A stretch of 64,000 nt of DNA from Bradyrhizobium canariense (GTDB lineage Bacteria; Pseudomonadota; Alphaproteobacteria; Rhizobiales; Xanthobacteraceae). The stretch covers positions 248,001 to 312,000 of the forward strand of contig NZ_VSST01000015.1 of the NCBI RefSeq assembly GCF_019402665.1. The letters run 5' to 3'. This document shows, in pieces, positions 1-9,233 of this stretch (position 1 is its first letter; every line of letters begins with the position of its first letter). A program made the position numbers and the translations under genes. Under the pieces are notes generated by a model. That model did no database searches. It was not told the DNA's origin and saw only the letters and a program-made list of their open reading frames with translations.

Positions 1-1661
1 TCATCGTGGGCGGGGGGCCCTGCGGCCTGATGCTCGCCAACGAGCTCGGCCGGCGCGGCGTGTCCGCGATCCTGGTCGATGAAAAGCCGGGCACGGCATT
101 CAATCCGCAAGCCAATGCGACGCAAGCGCGCTCGATGGAGCACTATCGGCGGCTGGGTTTTGCCGACGAGATCCGACGCGAAGGACTGCCTGCGGATTAT
201 CCGACCGACGTTGCATATTTCACGCGCTACACCGGATACGAGCTGGCCCGATTTCAATTGCCGTCATCGTCACGCGCGGGCGAGCTCGTCAAGGCCATGT
301 CGGGCTCCTGGAGCGCGGCCGAGCTGCCGCATCGGGTCTCGCAAAAATATGTCGAGGCGGTGCTGCGCCGCCATGCCGAACGGCTTCCCGGAATACGGCT
401 CAGCTACGGTCATCGTCTGATCAGCTACGTCGAGAGCGATGACGGCGTCGTCGCCCAGATCGAACGTCTCGATGACAACAGCCGCTTTGAGGTCCGGGCC
501 GACTTCCTGGTCGGGGCCGACGGGCCGCGCTCCATGGTCCGGCAGTCGCTCGGCATTGTCTACGGCGGCGAAACCGGAACGCAGCGCGATTTCATGGGCG
601 GCCGCATGCTGGCGGTCTATCTCCGTTCGCCAGGCTTCTACGCGAGCATCCCGCACGCCAAGGCGTGGATGTACAATTGCTTCAACGGCGACCGCCGCGC
701 CTTCATGGCATCGGTGAACGGTCGCGACGAGTTTGCGTTTCACACGCAGCTTCGGCCGGGCGAGGACGAACGCGCGATCACGGCCGACGAGGCCATGGCC
801 GCGTTCCAGCGCGCCTGCGGCGCGCCGATCGACTGCGAAGTGCTGTCGTTCCTGACCTGGACCGCCGGCCACGCGCTGGTTGCGAATGCCATGCAGCGGG
901 GCAGGGTGTTCCTGGGCGGCGACGCGGCGCATCTGTTCACGCCGACCGGCGGGCTTGGCTACAACACGGCGATCGAGGATGCGGTCAATCTCGGCTGGAA
1001 GCTCGCAAGCGTCGTCAAGGGTGTGAGCCCGGCGGGGCTGCTCGACAGCTATGAGGTCGAGCGGCGTCCGGTGGCGCTGCGCAACACCGATTATGCGCGT
1101 CGCTTTGCCGACTCGCTCGGTCTGTTCGCTCCCGCGCCTGAGATCGAGGACCCCACCGAGGCCGGCGACGAGGCGCGGCGGATCGCTGGCGTCTATCTCG
1201 AACAGCACGCCCGCGCCGAATTCAACATCCCCGGCATAACCTTCGGCGGGCGTTACGACGGCTCGCCGATCATCGTCTCCGATGGTAGCCAGCCGCCGCC
1301 GGACGCCGCGAACGTCTACGTTCCGAGCGCCTGTCCCGGCGGGCGCGCCCCGCATGCGTGGTTGGACGACGGCGTCTCCTTGTACGATCTGTTCGGGTTC
1401 GAGTGGACGCTGCTCCAGTTCGGCGAGGTCATGTCCGCGCATGCGTCATTCGCCGAGACCATCCGCGCGATCGGGGTTGATGTGAAACTCGTCACGCTGC
1501 CGAAATCGCTGCGGGATCTCTACGACGCCGATCTCGCCTTGATACGCCCCGACCAGATCGTGGCCTGGCGCGGCAGCGCGTCACAGGCTGGCACGATGGG
1601 GCGCGTCCTTGCCCGAGCACTCGGACACGATGCGAGCGACGGCGCACGGCTGGCAAGCTGA
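1..1661 (+). CDS. FAD-dependent aromatic-ring monooxygenase, 5' end cut by window edge
   Basis: Class A flavoprotein hydroxylase of the PheA/MhpA/3-hydroxybenzoate type, using FAD and NAD(P)H to hydroxylate an aromatic ring in the cytoplasm. The reading frame is already open at the first base: I-V-G-G-G-P-C-G is the interior of the N-terminal dinucleotide-binding GxGxxG motif, so a few residues and the start codon lie outside the window. The DG motif (FLVGADGPRSMVRQSLG) sits near residue 170 and the GD motif (GGDAAHLFTPTGGLGYN) near residue 305, the usual order. The C-terminal ~150 residues resemble the thioredoxin-like tail of phenol hydroxylases. It is followed on the same strand by an MFS transporter, an aldehyde dehydrogenase and a benzoylformate decarboxylase, so an aromatic substrate is likely. 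The exact substrate cannot be read from the sequence. Confidence 0.88.
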   Translation, partial: IVGGGPCGLMLANELGRRGVSAILVDEKPGTAFNPQANATQARSMEHYRRLGFADEIRREGLPADYPTDVAYFTRYTGYELARFQLPSSSRAGELVKAMSGSWSAAELPHRVSQKYVEAVLRRHAERLPGIRLSYGHRLISYVESDDGVVAQIERLDDNSRFEVRADFLVGADGPRSMVRQSLGIVYGGETGTQRDFMGGRMLAVYLRSPGFYASIPHAKAWMYNCFNGDRRAFMASVNGRDEFAFHTQLRPGEDERAITADEAMAAFQRACGAPIDCEVLSFLTWTAGHALVANAMQRGRVFLGGDAAHLFTPTGGLGYNTAIEDAVNLGWKLASVVKGVSPAGLLDSYEVERRPVALRNTDYARRFADSLGLFAPAPEIEDPTEAGDEARRIAGVYLEQHARAEFNIPGITFGGRYDGSPIIVSDGSQPPPDAANVYVPSACPGGRAPHAWLDDGVSLYDLFGFEWTLLQFGEVMSAHASFAETIRAIGVDVKLVTLPKSLRDLYDADLALIRPDQIVAWRGSASQAGTMGRVLARALGHDASDGARLAS

Positions 1662-1749
1662 TCGACTCTCGCCGTCGCATCCGATCAGCGGCGGCGCGGC
1701 CAATAACAACAAGACAACAAAACGACAAATGACACCGGAGGAGGAAGCC

Positions 1750-3075
1750 GTGACGATAAGAGCATTGGAGGACTACGACGATCATGTTGCGACCGTCGCC
1801 ACTGCCGAGCAGACGGCGAGCAGCCGCCGGCGGATCCTGATCGCCGGCACCATCGGCACCGCGATCGAATGGTACGACTTCTTCATCTACGGCCTGATCG
1901 CGCCGCTGGTGTTCGATCAGCTGTTCTTTCCGAAGTTCGACCAGCTCACGGCGAGCATTGCGGTGTTCGCGACGTTTGCCGTCGGATTTTTGGCGCGTCC
2001 GCTCGGCGGACTGGTGTTCGGTCATTTCGGCGACCGCCTCGGCCGAAAGTCCGTCTTGCTGTGTACGCTGCTCATGATGGGACTTGCGACCATGTCGATC
2101 GGATTGTTGCCGACCTACGCCAGTGCAGGCGTGACCGCGACCGTCGCGCTCGTCATGCTGCGCTTCGTGCAGGGCTTTGCACTCGGCGGCGAGTCGACCG
2201 CGGCGATCCTCATGGCGATCGAGACGGCGCCCGGCCACCGGCGCGGGTTCTCAGCCGCGGTGATCCAGGCCGCAGGACCCGTCGGTGTCGTGCTCGCCTC
2301 GTTCGCGGCGCTCACGATTTCACGGCTGCCGGAAGCGGACCTGCTGTCATGGGGCTGGCGCGTTCCGTTCCTGATCAGTGCGGTGCTGGTCGCGCTCGGC
2401 GTCTACATGCGCCTGCGCATCGAGGAGAGCGCGACGTTCCGAAAGGCGAAGGTGACCGAAGCGGCGCCTGTGGTCGAGGCACTGCGGGAGCATTGGCGGC
2501 CGATCCTTATCGTGTTCTTCGCCGAAATGGCGCAGACATCCTATTTCTATTTGACAGCCATCTTCACCATCTCCTTCGCGACCCGTCAGCTCGGCGTCCA
2601 GAAGGACGTCATCACGCAGGCCGTGCTGTTCGCCAATCTCGTCGGGCTTGTTGCGATGCCGCTCATCGGCGCATGGTCCGACCGTATCGGACGGAAGCGT
2701 CTGTTCCTGACCGGAATCGTGCTCGCAGCCATCTCGATGTTTGCATTCTACGGTGTAGTCGCGAGCCGTGACACGATGTTGGTGACGGGCGCGGTGATCC
2801 TCGCCGCGGGGGTGATCCATCCGCTGATGTTCGGCAGCGAAGGGAGCTATTTCCCGGAACTGTTTCCGACCCGCATTCGCTTCACGGGCGTGTCGATCGG
2901 AAAGCAGCTCGGGACGGTGCTGGGCGGCGGGATCGCGCCGCTGGTCGCCACCAGCCTGTTTGCGCAGACGGGCTCCACCTACGCGATCACGGGATACTAC
3001 GTCGCGCTCGCGCTCGCAGCGATGATCGCGCTCGGCTTCGCGCATGAAACCGGCAAGTCGCGGCTGCTCGGCTGA
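1750..3075 (+). CDS. MFS transporter, metabolite:H+ symporter (MHS) family
   Basis: Twelve-helix inner-membrane proton symporter, about 441 aa. The N-terminal signature GTAIEWYDFFIYG followed by the loop 2-3 motif GHFGDRLGRKS is typical of the MHS subfamily (shikimate, alpha-ketoglutarate, proline/betaine and aromatic acid carriers). I chose the GTG start because a strong Shine-Dalgarno run (GGAGGAGGAAG) lies just before it; an ATG seven codons upstream (1729) is the alternative. It lies 88 nt after the monooxygenase and 33 nt before the aldehyde dehydrogenase, so it probably belongs to the same transcription unit and imports an aromatic or hydroxy acid. The substrate is inference from context. 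Confidence 0.9.
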   Translation: MTIRALEDYDDHVATVATAEQTASSRRRILIAGTIGTAIEWYDFFIYGLIAPLVFDQLFFPKFDQLTASIAVFATFAVGFLARPLGGLVFGHFGDRLGRKSVLLCTLLMMGLATMSIGLLPTYASAGVTATVALVMLRFVQGFALGGESTAAILMAIETAPGHRRGFSAAVIQAAGPVGVVLASFAALTISRLPEADLLSWGWRVPFLISAVLVALGVYMRLRIEESATFRKAKVTEAAPVVEALREHWRPILIVFFAEMAQTSYFYLTAIFTISFATRQLGVQKDVITQAVLFANLVGLVAMPLIGAWSDRIGRKRLFLTGIVLAAISMFAFYGVVASRDTMLVTGAVILAAGVIHPLMFGSEGSYFPELFPTRIRFTGVSIGKQLGTVLGGGIAPLVATSLFAQTGSTYAITGYYVALALAAMIALGFAHETGKSRLLG

Positions 3076-3108
3076 GCAGGCGCCATCACCAACATCAGGG
3101 AGGTTTTC

Positions 3109-4557
3109 ATGGACGTCAGTCTTCTCATCAACGGGCAGGACCAGGCCGCTTCCGGCGGCAAAGTGTTCGAGCGCCGCAATCCGCTGTCGCAAGAGGTCGC
3201 AAGCCGCGCGGCCGCCGCGACCGCTTCCGATGCCGACGCTGCGGTGGCGGCGGCCTCCGCCGCGTTTGCCGCATGGTCGGCGTTCGGCCCGAACGCGAGG
3301 CGCGCTCTGTTGCTGAAGGCCGCAGATGCGCTCGAGGCCAAGCGCGACGCCTTCATCCGGATCATGATGGCCGAGATCGGCACGACGGAGATCTGGTCGG
3401 CCTTCAACGTCAAGCTCGCGACCGGCATGCTGCGCGAAGCGGCGTCGCTCACCACGCAGATCGCCGGCGAGGTGATCCCGTCGGACAAGCCTGGATGTCT
3501 CGCGATGTCCGTCCGCCAGCCGGCCGGCGTGTGCCTCGGCATTGCGCCGTGGAACGCGCCGATCATTCTCGGCGTTCGCGCCGTGGCGACGGCGCTTGCC
3601 TGCGGCAATACGGTCGTGCTCAAGGCGTCCGAGATTTGCCCGGGAACGCACCGACTGATCGGCGAGGTCTTCAAGGACTCAGGCTTTCCGCCCGGTGTCG
3701 TAAATGTTCTGACCAACGCACCGGCCGATGCGCCTGCTCTGGTCGAGCGCCTGATCGCCAATCCGGCCGTGCGGCGGATCAACTTCACCGGCTCAACCCG
3801 GGTCGGCCGCGTCATCGCCGAACTCGCCGGGCGGCACCTCAAGCCGGTGCTGCTCGAGCTTGGCGGTAAGGCGCCTCTGGTCGTGCTTGACGATGCCGAC
3901 CTCGATGCCGCCGTAGCGGCGGTCGCGTTCGGCGCCTTCATCAATCAGGGCCAGGTCTGCATGTCGACCGAGCGGGTGATCGTCGACGAGGCGGTGGCGG
4001 CCGCCTTTCTCGATAAGCTTGCGAAGAAGACGGCTGCGCTTCCGGCCGGCGACCCGCGCTCCGGTCCGGTCGTGGTCGGCTCGATGATCGACGAGGCGCC
4101 GGCCAAGCAGGTCGTGGCACTGATCGACGACGCGATCGCGAAAGGCGCCGTCAAGCTCGCGGGGGGCGACCGGGTTGGCACGGTCGTCCCAGCCACCGTG
4201 CTCGACCGCGTGGTGCCGGGCATGCGCATCTACACCGAGGAGAGCTTTGGTCCCGTCGTCTCGGTGGTACGCGCGCGTGGCGTGGACGATGCCGTTCGGC
4301 TCGCCAACGATACCGAGTACGGCCTCTCGGCCGCCGTGTTCGGCCGCGACGTCGCGCGTGCGTTGACGGTGGCGCAGCGGATCGAAAGCGGTATCTGCCA
4401 CGTCAACGGCCCGACCGTGCATGACGAGGCGCAGATGCCGTTCGGCGGCGTCAAGGGATCGGGCTACGGCCGCTTCGGCGGCCAGGCCGGGATCGCCGAG
4501 TTCACCGATCTGCGCTGGATCACCATCGAGACCCAGCCGCAGCACTATCCTTTCTGA
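3109..4557 (+). CDS. NAD(P)+-dependent aldehyde dehydrogenase (benzaldehyde/vanillin/salicylaldehyde dehydrogenase-like)
   Basis: Oxidises an aldehyde to the acid with NAD(P)+ through a thioester on the active-site cysteine. The 482-aa length is standard for the ALDH superfamily. Key residues are visible: Asn149 in APWNAP, the general base Glu250 in LLELGGKAPL, and nucleophile Cys284 in NQGQVCMSTERV. A Shine-Dalgarno GGGAGG precedes the ATG. The next gene is a benzoylformate decarboxylase, which makes an aromatic aldehyde, so this enzyme most plausibly takes benzaldehyde or a ring-substituted form to benzoate, like MdlD in the mandelate pathway. That assignment is from neighbourhood; the fold and catalytic class are certain. 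Confidence 0.9.
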   Translation: MDVSLLINGQDQAASGGKVFERRNPLSQEVASRAAAATASDADAAVAAASAAFAAWSAFGPNARRALLLKAADALEAKRDAFIRIMMAEIGTTEIWSAFNVKLATGMLREAASLTTQIAGEVIPSDKPGCLAMSVRQPAGVCLGIAPWNAPIILGVRAVATALACGNTVVLKASEICPGTHRLIGEVFKDSGFPPGVVNVLTNAPADAPALVERLIANPAVRRINFTGSTRVGRVIAELAGRHLKPVLLELGGKAPLVVLDDADLDAAVAAVAFGAFINQGQVCMSTERVIVDEAVAAAFLDKLAKKTAALPAGDPRSGPVVVGSMIDEAPAKQVVALIDDAIAKGAVKLAGGDRVGTVVPATVLDRVVPGMRIYTEESFGPVVSVVRARGVDDAVRLANDTEYGLSAAVFGRDVARALTVAQRIESGICHVNGPTVHDEAQMPFGGVKGSGYGRFGGQAGIAEFTDLRWITIETQPQHYPF

Positions 4558-4592
4558 TCGCGCAGCAAGCGAAGCCACCAGGACGTCCATTC

Positions 4593-6200
4593 ATGAATTC
4601 GAAAATTCTCACGGTTCGGGAAGCGACCCTCGGTGTGCTTCGCTCCTTTGGCGTCGATCGCGTTTTCGGCAATCCGGGCTCGACCGAGCTTGCGTTCCTC
4701 GGCGACTGGCCCGACGACATCGACTACGTGCTCGGTCTGCAGGAAGCCTGCGTCGTCGGCATGGCGGATGGCTATGCGCAGGCGACGGGACGTCCGGCTT
4801 TCGTCAATTTGCACTCGGCGGCCGGACTCGGTCATGCCCTCGGCAATCTCTTCACCGCGTTCCGCAACAAGACGCCGATGGTCGTGACAGCCGGGCAGCA
4901 GGCGCGCAGCCTGTTGCGGATGCGACCCTATCTCTTCGCCGAGGACGCCGCACAGTTTCCAAAGCCCTATGTGAAATGGAGCGCCGAACCGGCGCGGGCC
5001 GAAGATGTTCCAGCGGCGATCGCGCAGGCCTTCCTCACCGCCATGCAGCATCCGCGCGGTCCGACATTCGTGTCGGTCCCGTCGGATGATTGGGCGCGGC
5101 CCGCAATCGCACCGCCGGTCCGCCACATCGCGACGGAGTTTGCGCCCGATCCGGCGGCGATCGTTCGGCTCGGCGCGGCGATCCGGGCCGCCAAAAAACC
5201 TATCTTCGTTGTCGGACCCGAGATCGATCGCAGCGGCTGCGTCGACGCGATGGTCGCTGTGGCCGAGCAGGCGAGCGCGGCCGTTTGGGCAAGCCCGATG
5301 TCGAGCCGTTCGAGCTTTCCGGAATTGCATCGGCTGTTTGCCGGCTTCCTTCCGGCAGCACCAGGAGGGCTCGCCCGCGCCCTGGGCGGCGCCGATCTGA
5401 TCGTCGTGGTCGGCGCGCCGGTGTTTACTTTCCATGTCGAAGGACAATGCGAATTGCTCGACGACGGAACGCTGGTCTGGCAGATCACGGATGATCCGAC
5501 GGAAGCCGCAGCCGCTTCTGTCGGCGACACCATCATCAGCACGCTCCCGAAGGCGCTGGCTGGGCTGCTGTCGGCGATGCCTGACATCGCGGAGCGCGAA
5601 GTGCCGGCCGCGCGGATGCGGCCTGCCGCTCCTGCCGCGCAAAATCCGATTCCGCCGGGCTATGCGCTCGCCCGGCTCTCGGCGTTGATGCCGAGCGATG
5701 CGATCGTGGTCGAGGAGGCGCCGTCGCATCGTCCCGCCATTCAGCAATTCCTGCCGCGGCCGGGCGCGGACAGCTTCTACACGATGGCGAGCGGCGGACT
5801 TGGTTACAGCCTGCCGGCCTCGGTCGGCGTGGCCCTGGCGCGGCCGGGCCGCCGCATCGTCGCCCTGATCGGTGACGGATCGGCGATGTATTGCATCCAG
5901 GCGATCTGGACCGCGGTGCAACGCCGCCTACCGATCACCTTCGTGATCATGAACAATTCAGGCTATGGCGCGATGCGCGCCTTCAGCCAGCTGATGCAGG
6001 CGCATCGCCCGCCCGGGATCGACCTGCCCGGGCTCGACTTCGTGGCGCTCGCAAGGGGAATGGGTTGTCCGGGGCAGCGCGTGACCGATGCCGGCGACGT
6101 CGACGCCATCTTGACCGAAGCGTTGGCATCGAGCGGTCCCGCGCTGGTCGATATCGCCGTCGACGACGCCACGACCGACCTGTTCGGCCATCCGCGCTAG
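4593..6200 (+). CDS. mdlC: Benzoylformate decarboxylase (ThDP-dependent)
   Basis: Non-oxidative decarboxylation of benzoylformate (phenylglyoxylate) to an aromatic aldehyde. At 535 aa it has the three-domain ThDP fold. The catalytic set of Pseudomonas putida BFD is present at a constant offset: Ser30 (FGNPGST), the cofactor-activating Glu51 (LQEAC) and His74 (LHSAAG) match Ser26, Glu47 and His70, and a His in PVFTFHVE sits at residue ~281. The ThDP/Mg motif GDGSAMY...NN is in the C-terminal third. It follows the aldehyde dehydrogenase by 35 nt. Its TAG stop overlaps the stop of the convergent gene in a shared CTAG. Other ThDP enzymes of this clade accept other 2-keto acids, so the precise substrate is not proven. 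Confidence 0.88.
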   Translation: MNSKILTVREATLGVLRSFGVDRVFGNPGSTELAFLGDWPDDIDYVLGLQEACVVGMADGYAQATGRPAFVNLHSAAGLGHALGNLFTAFRNKTPMVVTAGQQARSLLRMRPYLFAEDAAQFPKPYVKWSAEPARAEDVPAAIAQAFLTAMQHPRGPTFVSVPSDDWARPAIAPPVRHIATEFAPDPAAIVRLGAAIRAAKKPIFVVGPEIDRSGCVDAMVAVAEQASAAVWASPMSSRSSFPELHRLFAGFLPAAPGGLARALGGADLIVVVGAPVFTFHVEGQCELLDDGTLVWQITDDPTEAAAASVGDTIISTLPKALAGLLSAMPDIAEREVPAARMRPAAPAAQNPIPPGYALARLSALMPSDAIVVEEAPSHRPAIQQFLPRPGADSFYTMASGGLGYSLPASVGVALARPGRRIVALIGDGSAMYCIQAIWTAVQRRLPITFVIMNNSGYGAMRAFSQLMQAHRPPGIDLPGLDFVALARGMGCPGQRVTDAGDVDAILTEALASSGPALVDIAVDDATTDLFGHPR

Positions 6201-7729
6201 CTGGCGGTAGAGGGACTGGTTCGCGGCGACAAAACGGCCGATGGAAATTTGCCTCCGAAGGCGCGGGTCTTGGGTTGGACACGCGATCCGTCGATCACCT
6301 CGAGCCGGCCGTAGCGGTTCAAGGTGTGCAACTTCCTGCCGGGCCATGCCGATCCGGGCCGCAGAGAGTGGCGGACAATCTGCTTGAACGTCGTCGGCGA
6401 CAGTTCGACGATTTCCGCCAGGGCGAGCGCTGCGCCGTATCCGCCGGCACAATCCTGGACCGGCCGCCACAATTTGCCATTGATGGTGACGAAATTCCCC
6501 GCAGGCCGCGTGCTCGCGCGGTCGATGAGGACGGGGTTGCTGGCATGCGGCAACCACGGGCCCATGAGGTGCTCGGCGTAATAGATCGCCAGCGAATCCG
6601 AATATCCGCCGGTGCCGTCGCGCCAAGCTCCGAACAGATAGTTCAGGCCGTTGTGCCGCGTGATCGTCACATCGGCGAGTTCAAGTCCCGAAAGCAGCGT
6701 CTCGTGCCGCTCCCATTTGTCTGGAAACCGAACGCATTTGTAAATGGCGACGTCCCCATTGGTCGAGCTCTCCGGGATCATCCACAACGCGCCATCGTCC
6801 TCGATCAGGAAGGGATAGGAGAGGTGCCAGGGCTCGTCCAGTACGGGCACGACCGCTCGGACCGGGCCCGTATCGTCGAACTCGATCGCGGAAATGATTC
6901 CTTTCCCAACCCGGTGATCGAGATCTTCAAAGAAGACGAATGTTCTTCCCTGCCATGTGATGGGGAAAGGATCGGCGTAGAAGTGATTTCCGGGGTCGGA
7001 AAGGACATTCCAGCGGGGCCCTGACAGATCTCCGGTCTGCCAGACGCCGGCACCATCATTGAAGCGCCACCCGACATGCCAATGCGGGGCATAGCAGCAG
7101 AGGCGATAGATCTCCTTGGCGATCGATGTCGCTAGGCCGCGCGCGACGTACGCCGCCGGCAGGCCGTTACCAATTCGGGCCGGTCGCGCCAGCTGCGGCA
7201 GGATGCGCGGCCGTCCCGACAGGATGGCCGCCACCATGGTCAGGGTTCGCGCCATGACCGTTTCTAGTCCGCCGCTCAGACCGGCCGCGATTTCGGCAGA
7301 GGGGTGGCCGCGATCGAGGACTGCACCGTCGACCTCGTCGACGATTTCGATCACCGGCAGATCGCCGGCGAGAATGGCGGCAAGGGCTGCGTTTTCGCCT
7401 GCGGCTCCATTGAACAGCGGACGGAGATACTGCCGGGCGGAGCAGTTCGGATCCCGCGCGGCACCGGTGAAATCGACGATCACGTCTGCCGTGCCGGCGC
7501 GAGCCTGCATCCATTCGGGACTGATCTTCAGCCTGTCGGCGCCGCTGTGCTTGCCCTTGTGCAACACCAGACGTTCGAGCTCGAACAGCATGTCGAGACC
7601 CGTCGGCCGCGGCTCCGCCGTTGCCGTCCATGCAATCTGGACCGGTACATCTCGGTCATCGATCGGCAGCGTCTCGCGGCCCATCCATCGCCGCGCATGC
7701 TCAATTTCACAGCGAAACTCGATGATCAT
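6197..7729 (-). CDS. GINT1-like glycosyltransferase-associated protein (formyltransferase-like N-terminus plus beta-propeller)
   Basis: About 510 aa, in two parts. Residues ~1-190 look like a divergent formyltransferase-type Rossmann domain, with hydrophobic strands around DVIVDFTG and an ALAAILAGDLPVIEIV segment. Residues ~215-500 carry repeated FYADPFPI, YPFLIEDDGALWMIPES and PAGNFVTINGKLWRPVQD segments. These are the five-bladed propeller seen in GH43-like proteins and in the N-terminal part of plant glucosamine inositolphosphorylceramide transferase (GINT1). In bacteria such proteins lie in polysaccharide loci, as here: the GT4 gene ends 46 nt upstream on the same strand. Function is unproven; sugar transfer or polymer modification is likely. 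Confidence 0.7.
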   Translation of the reverse strand: MIIEFRCEIEHARRWMGRETLPIDDRDVPVQIAWTATAEPRPTGLDMLFELERLVLHKGKHSGADRLKISPEWMQARAGTADVIVDFTGAARDPNCSARQYLRPLFNGAAGENAALAAILAGDLPVIEIVDEVDGAVLDRGHPSAEIAAGLSGGLETVMARTLTMVAAILSGRPRILPQLARPARIGNGLPAAYVARGLATSIAKEIYRLCCYAPHWHVGWRFNDGAGVWQTGDLSGPRWNVLSDPGNHFYADPFPITWQGRTFVFFEDLDHRVGKGIISAIEFDDTGPVRAVVPVLDEPWHLSYPFLIEDDGALWMIPESSTNGDVAIYKCVRFPDKWERHETLLSGLELADVTITRHNGLNYLFGAWRDGTGGYSDSLAIYYAEHLMGPWLPHASNPVLIDRASTRPAGNFVTINGKLWRPVQDCAGGYGAALALAEIVELSPTTFKQIVRHSLRPGSAWPGRKLHTLNRYGRLEVIDGSRVQPKTRAFGGKFPSAVLSPRTSPSTAS

Positions 7730-7775
7730 GTCGAGCCGATCCGTTTCCGAGTCGATCCGTTTAAATGCGCCCCGA

Positions 7776-8951
7776 TCAAATGACCTGGCCGAGAATTCGA
7801 ACGTATTCCTCCACCATGGCGTCCACTGAATAGCGCAGCTTCAGGCCTTTGGCGTTTTGTCGCAGTTCATCGCTCAGTTTTTGGTCCGTCAGGAGCCTGG
7901 AGACGGCGGCCGACAGCTTGGTATGATCGGAGGCATCGACGAACAGCGCTGTCGGTTTTCCTTCGACGGACAACACCTCGCGCAAGACCGGGAGATCGGT
8001 GACGACCGAGGGAACGCCGGCGTTTGCGGCCTCCACAGCGGCCAAGCCGAAGGTCTCCGCCTGCGTCGGAAATACGAATACGTCGAGAGCGGCGAGAAAC
8101 TCCGCCATCTGGCGCGGGGTGATTTCGCCGAGCAGATGCAGCCTGTCCGATACTCTCAGCTCATCCGCCAACTGCCGCAGCCGGGCCTCGTCGGCTCCCT
8201 GGCCGGCCAGCGCGAGGTGCCAGGATGGTTGATCCGGCAACAGACGTATCGCCGCGTCGAGCCGCTTGTGCGGGTGCAATCTTGCTGCGCAGCCGAGCAG
8301 GGTGCGATCCGGCGGCAGATTGAACTTCTGTCGCGCAGCTTGCTTCGTCAGGGTGAGCGCCTTGTCGTCGAAGCCGTGCGGGACATGCATCATGCGCGCG
8401 CGATAAGCCTTGGGGTAGCGCGAATACTCGCGTTGCATGTCCAGCGAGTTGAGCGTGATGCGGTCGAAGAAGCCGAGGCTGCCCATGGCAATGTCGGCCA
8501 TACGGACCGGCCAGCTCATCGACAGCGCGGATGAAACTTGATTGGCGATCACAGGCGCGCGGCAGATGAGGCGCGCCACGCCGGCGCCGATGACATTGCC
8601 GAAGTGCTGAAACGTCAGAACGGCGTCGGGCCTGGTGGCCCCGATATGGCCGCCGAGCGTCCACAGCATTTGCAGCAGCGCCAGCGGATTTCCCGGCCGG
8701 CTCGACGCGCAATAGATCGTGTCGGGGGGCTCATCGAACGAATCCGACTTGCGGAAGAAGAACAGATTGGTGACCCGATAGCCGCGGGCGGTCAGCCCGG
8801 CGCCAAGCAGGCGCGAGATCTCCTGCGCGCCCGCGTTCTCGGCCTGGGTCTGTACGAGAAGCACGTGCAGCTTTCGTCCGCTACCGTTGGGCGGCGGGAG
8901 TGCTGTCGCAGTCGTCTCGCCCAACGCCTTGTTTGGCTGGTAATGGAGCAC
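7776..8951 (-). CDS. Glycosyltransferase family 4 (GT-B fold)
   Basis: Cytoplasmic retaining glycosyltransferase, 391 aa, transferring a sugar from a nucleotide donor to a growing lipid-linked glycan. The N-terminal acceptor domain begins at HVLLVQTQAENAGAQEIS. The C-terminal donor domain contains GCAARLHPHKRLD and the E-x7-E motif in ETFGLAAVE (nucleotide-sugar binding), then NAGVPSVVTD, all typical of GT4. The start codon appears to be GTG with only a weak ribosome site; an internal start is possible but would trim only low-complexity residues before HVLLVQ. It is upstream of, and probably co-transcribed with, the GINT1-like gene. Donor sugar unknown. Confidence 0.88.
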   Translation of the reverse strand: MLHYQPNKALGETTATALPPPNGSGRKLHVLLVQTQAENAGAQEISRLLGAGLTARGYRVTNLFFFRKSDSFDEPPDTIYCASSRPGNPLALLQMLWTLGGHIGATRPDAVLTFQHFGNVIGAGVARLICRAPVIANQVSSALSMSWPVRMADIAMGSLGFFDRITLNSLDMQREYSRYPKAYRARMMHVPHGFDDKALTLTKQAARQKFNLPPDRTLLGCAARLHPHKRLDAAIRLLPDQPSWHLALAGQGADEARLRQLADELRVSDRLHLLGEITPRQMAEFLAALDVFVFPTQAETFGLAAVEAANAGVPSVVTDLPVLREVLSVEGKPTALFVDASDHTKLSAAVSRLLTDQKLSDELRQNAKGLKLRYSVDAMVEEYVRILGQVI

Positions 8952-9233
8952 GGATCCCGACCCACTAGAGAAACGAATTTTTCACATTCTTAACCCCGTG
9001 CTTACCATGGAGGCCTCGCGCGGACACCGACTAGCAATAAACGGAGTTAATGCGCGCCCTGTCGCAAGGGCATCGTTCGCGAGGGAATTCCGCTGGTTCC
9101 CGACGAAGCGAAGCGCGCGCGTTAACCAATTGGTCATAGCCGCGCCAGGCGCGGGTAACCGCGGATTAACCATAGATATTTACGTTGGAGCAGGCACTGA
9201 ACAGTGTTCGCCAGTTGAATCCGAGTAAAATCC
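8952..9233. promoter_or_regulatory. Divergent intergenic promoter region of the polysaccharide cluster
   Basis: 282 nt separate the GT4 gene (minus) from the ExoP-like gene (plus), so both promoters should be here. The stretch is AT-richer than the genes around it. It contains a perfect 10-bp palindrome ACCAATTGGT (9125-9134) inside GTTAACCAATTGG. No confident -35/-10 pair can be assigned by eye. Confidence 0.4.

Noticed and set aside
270..1442. A minus-strand frame opposite the monooxygenase
   Set aside because: The plus strand has the FAD motifs in order; this frame is composition noise.
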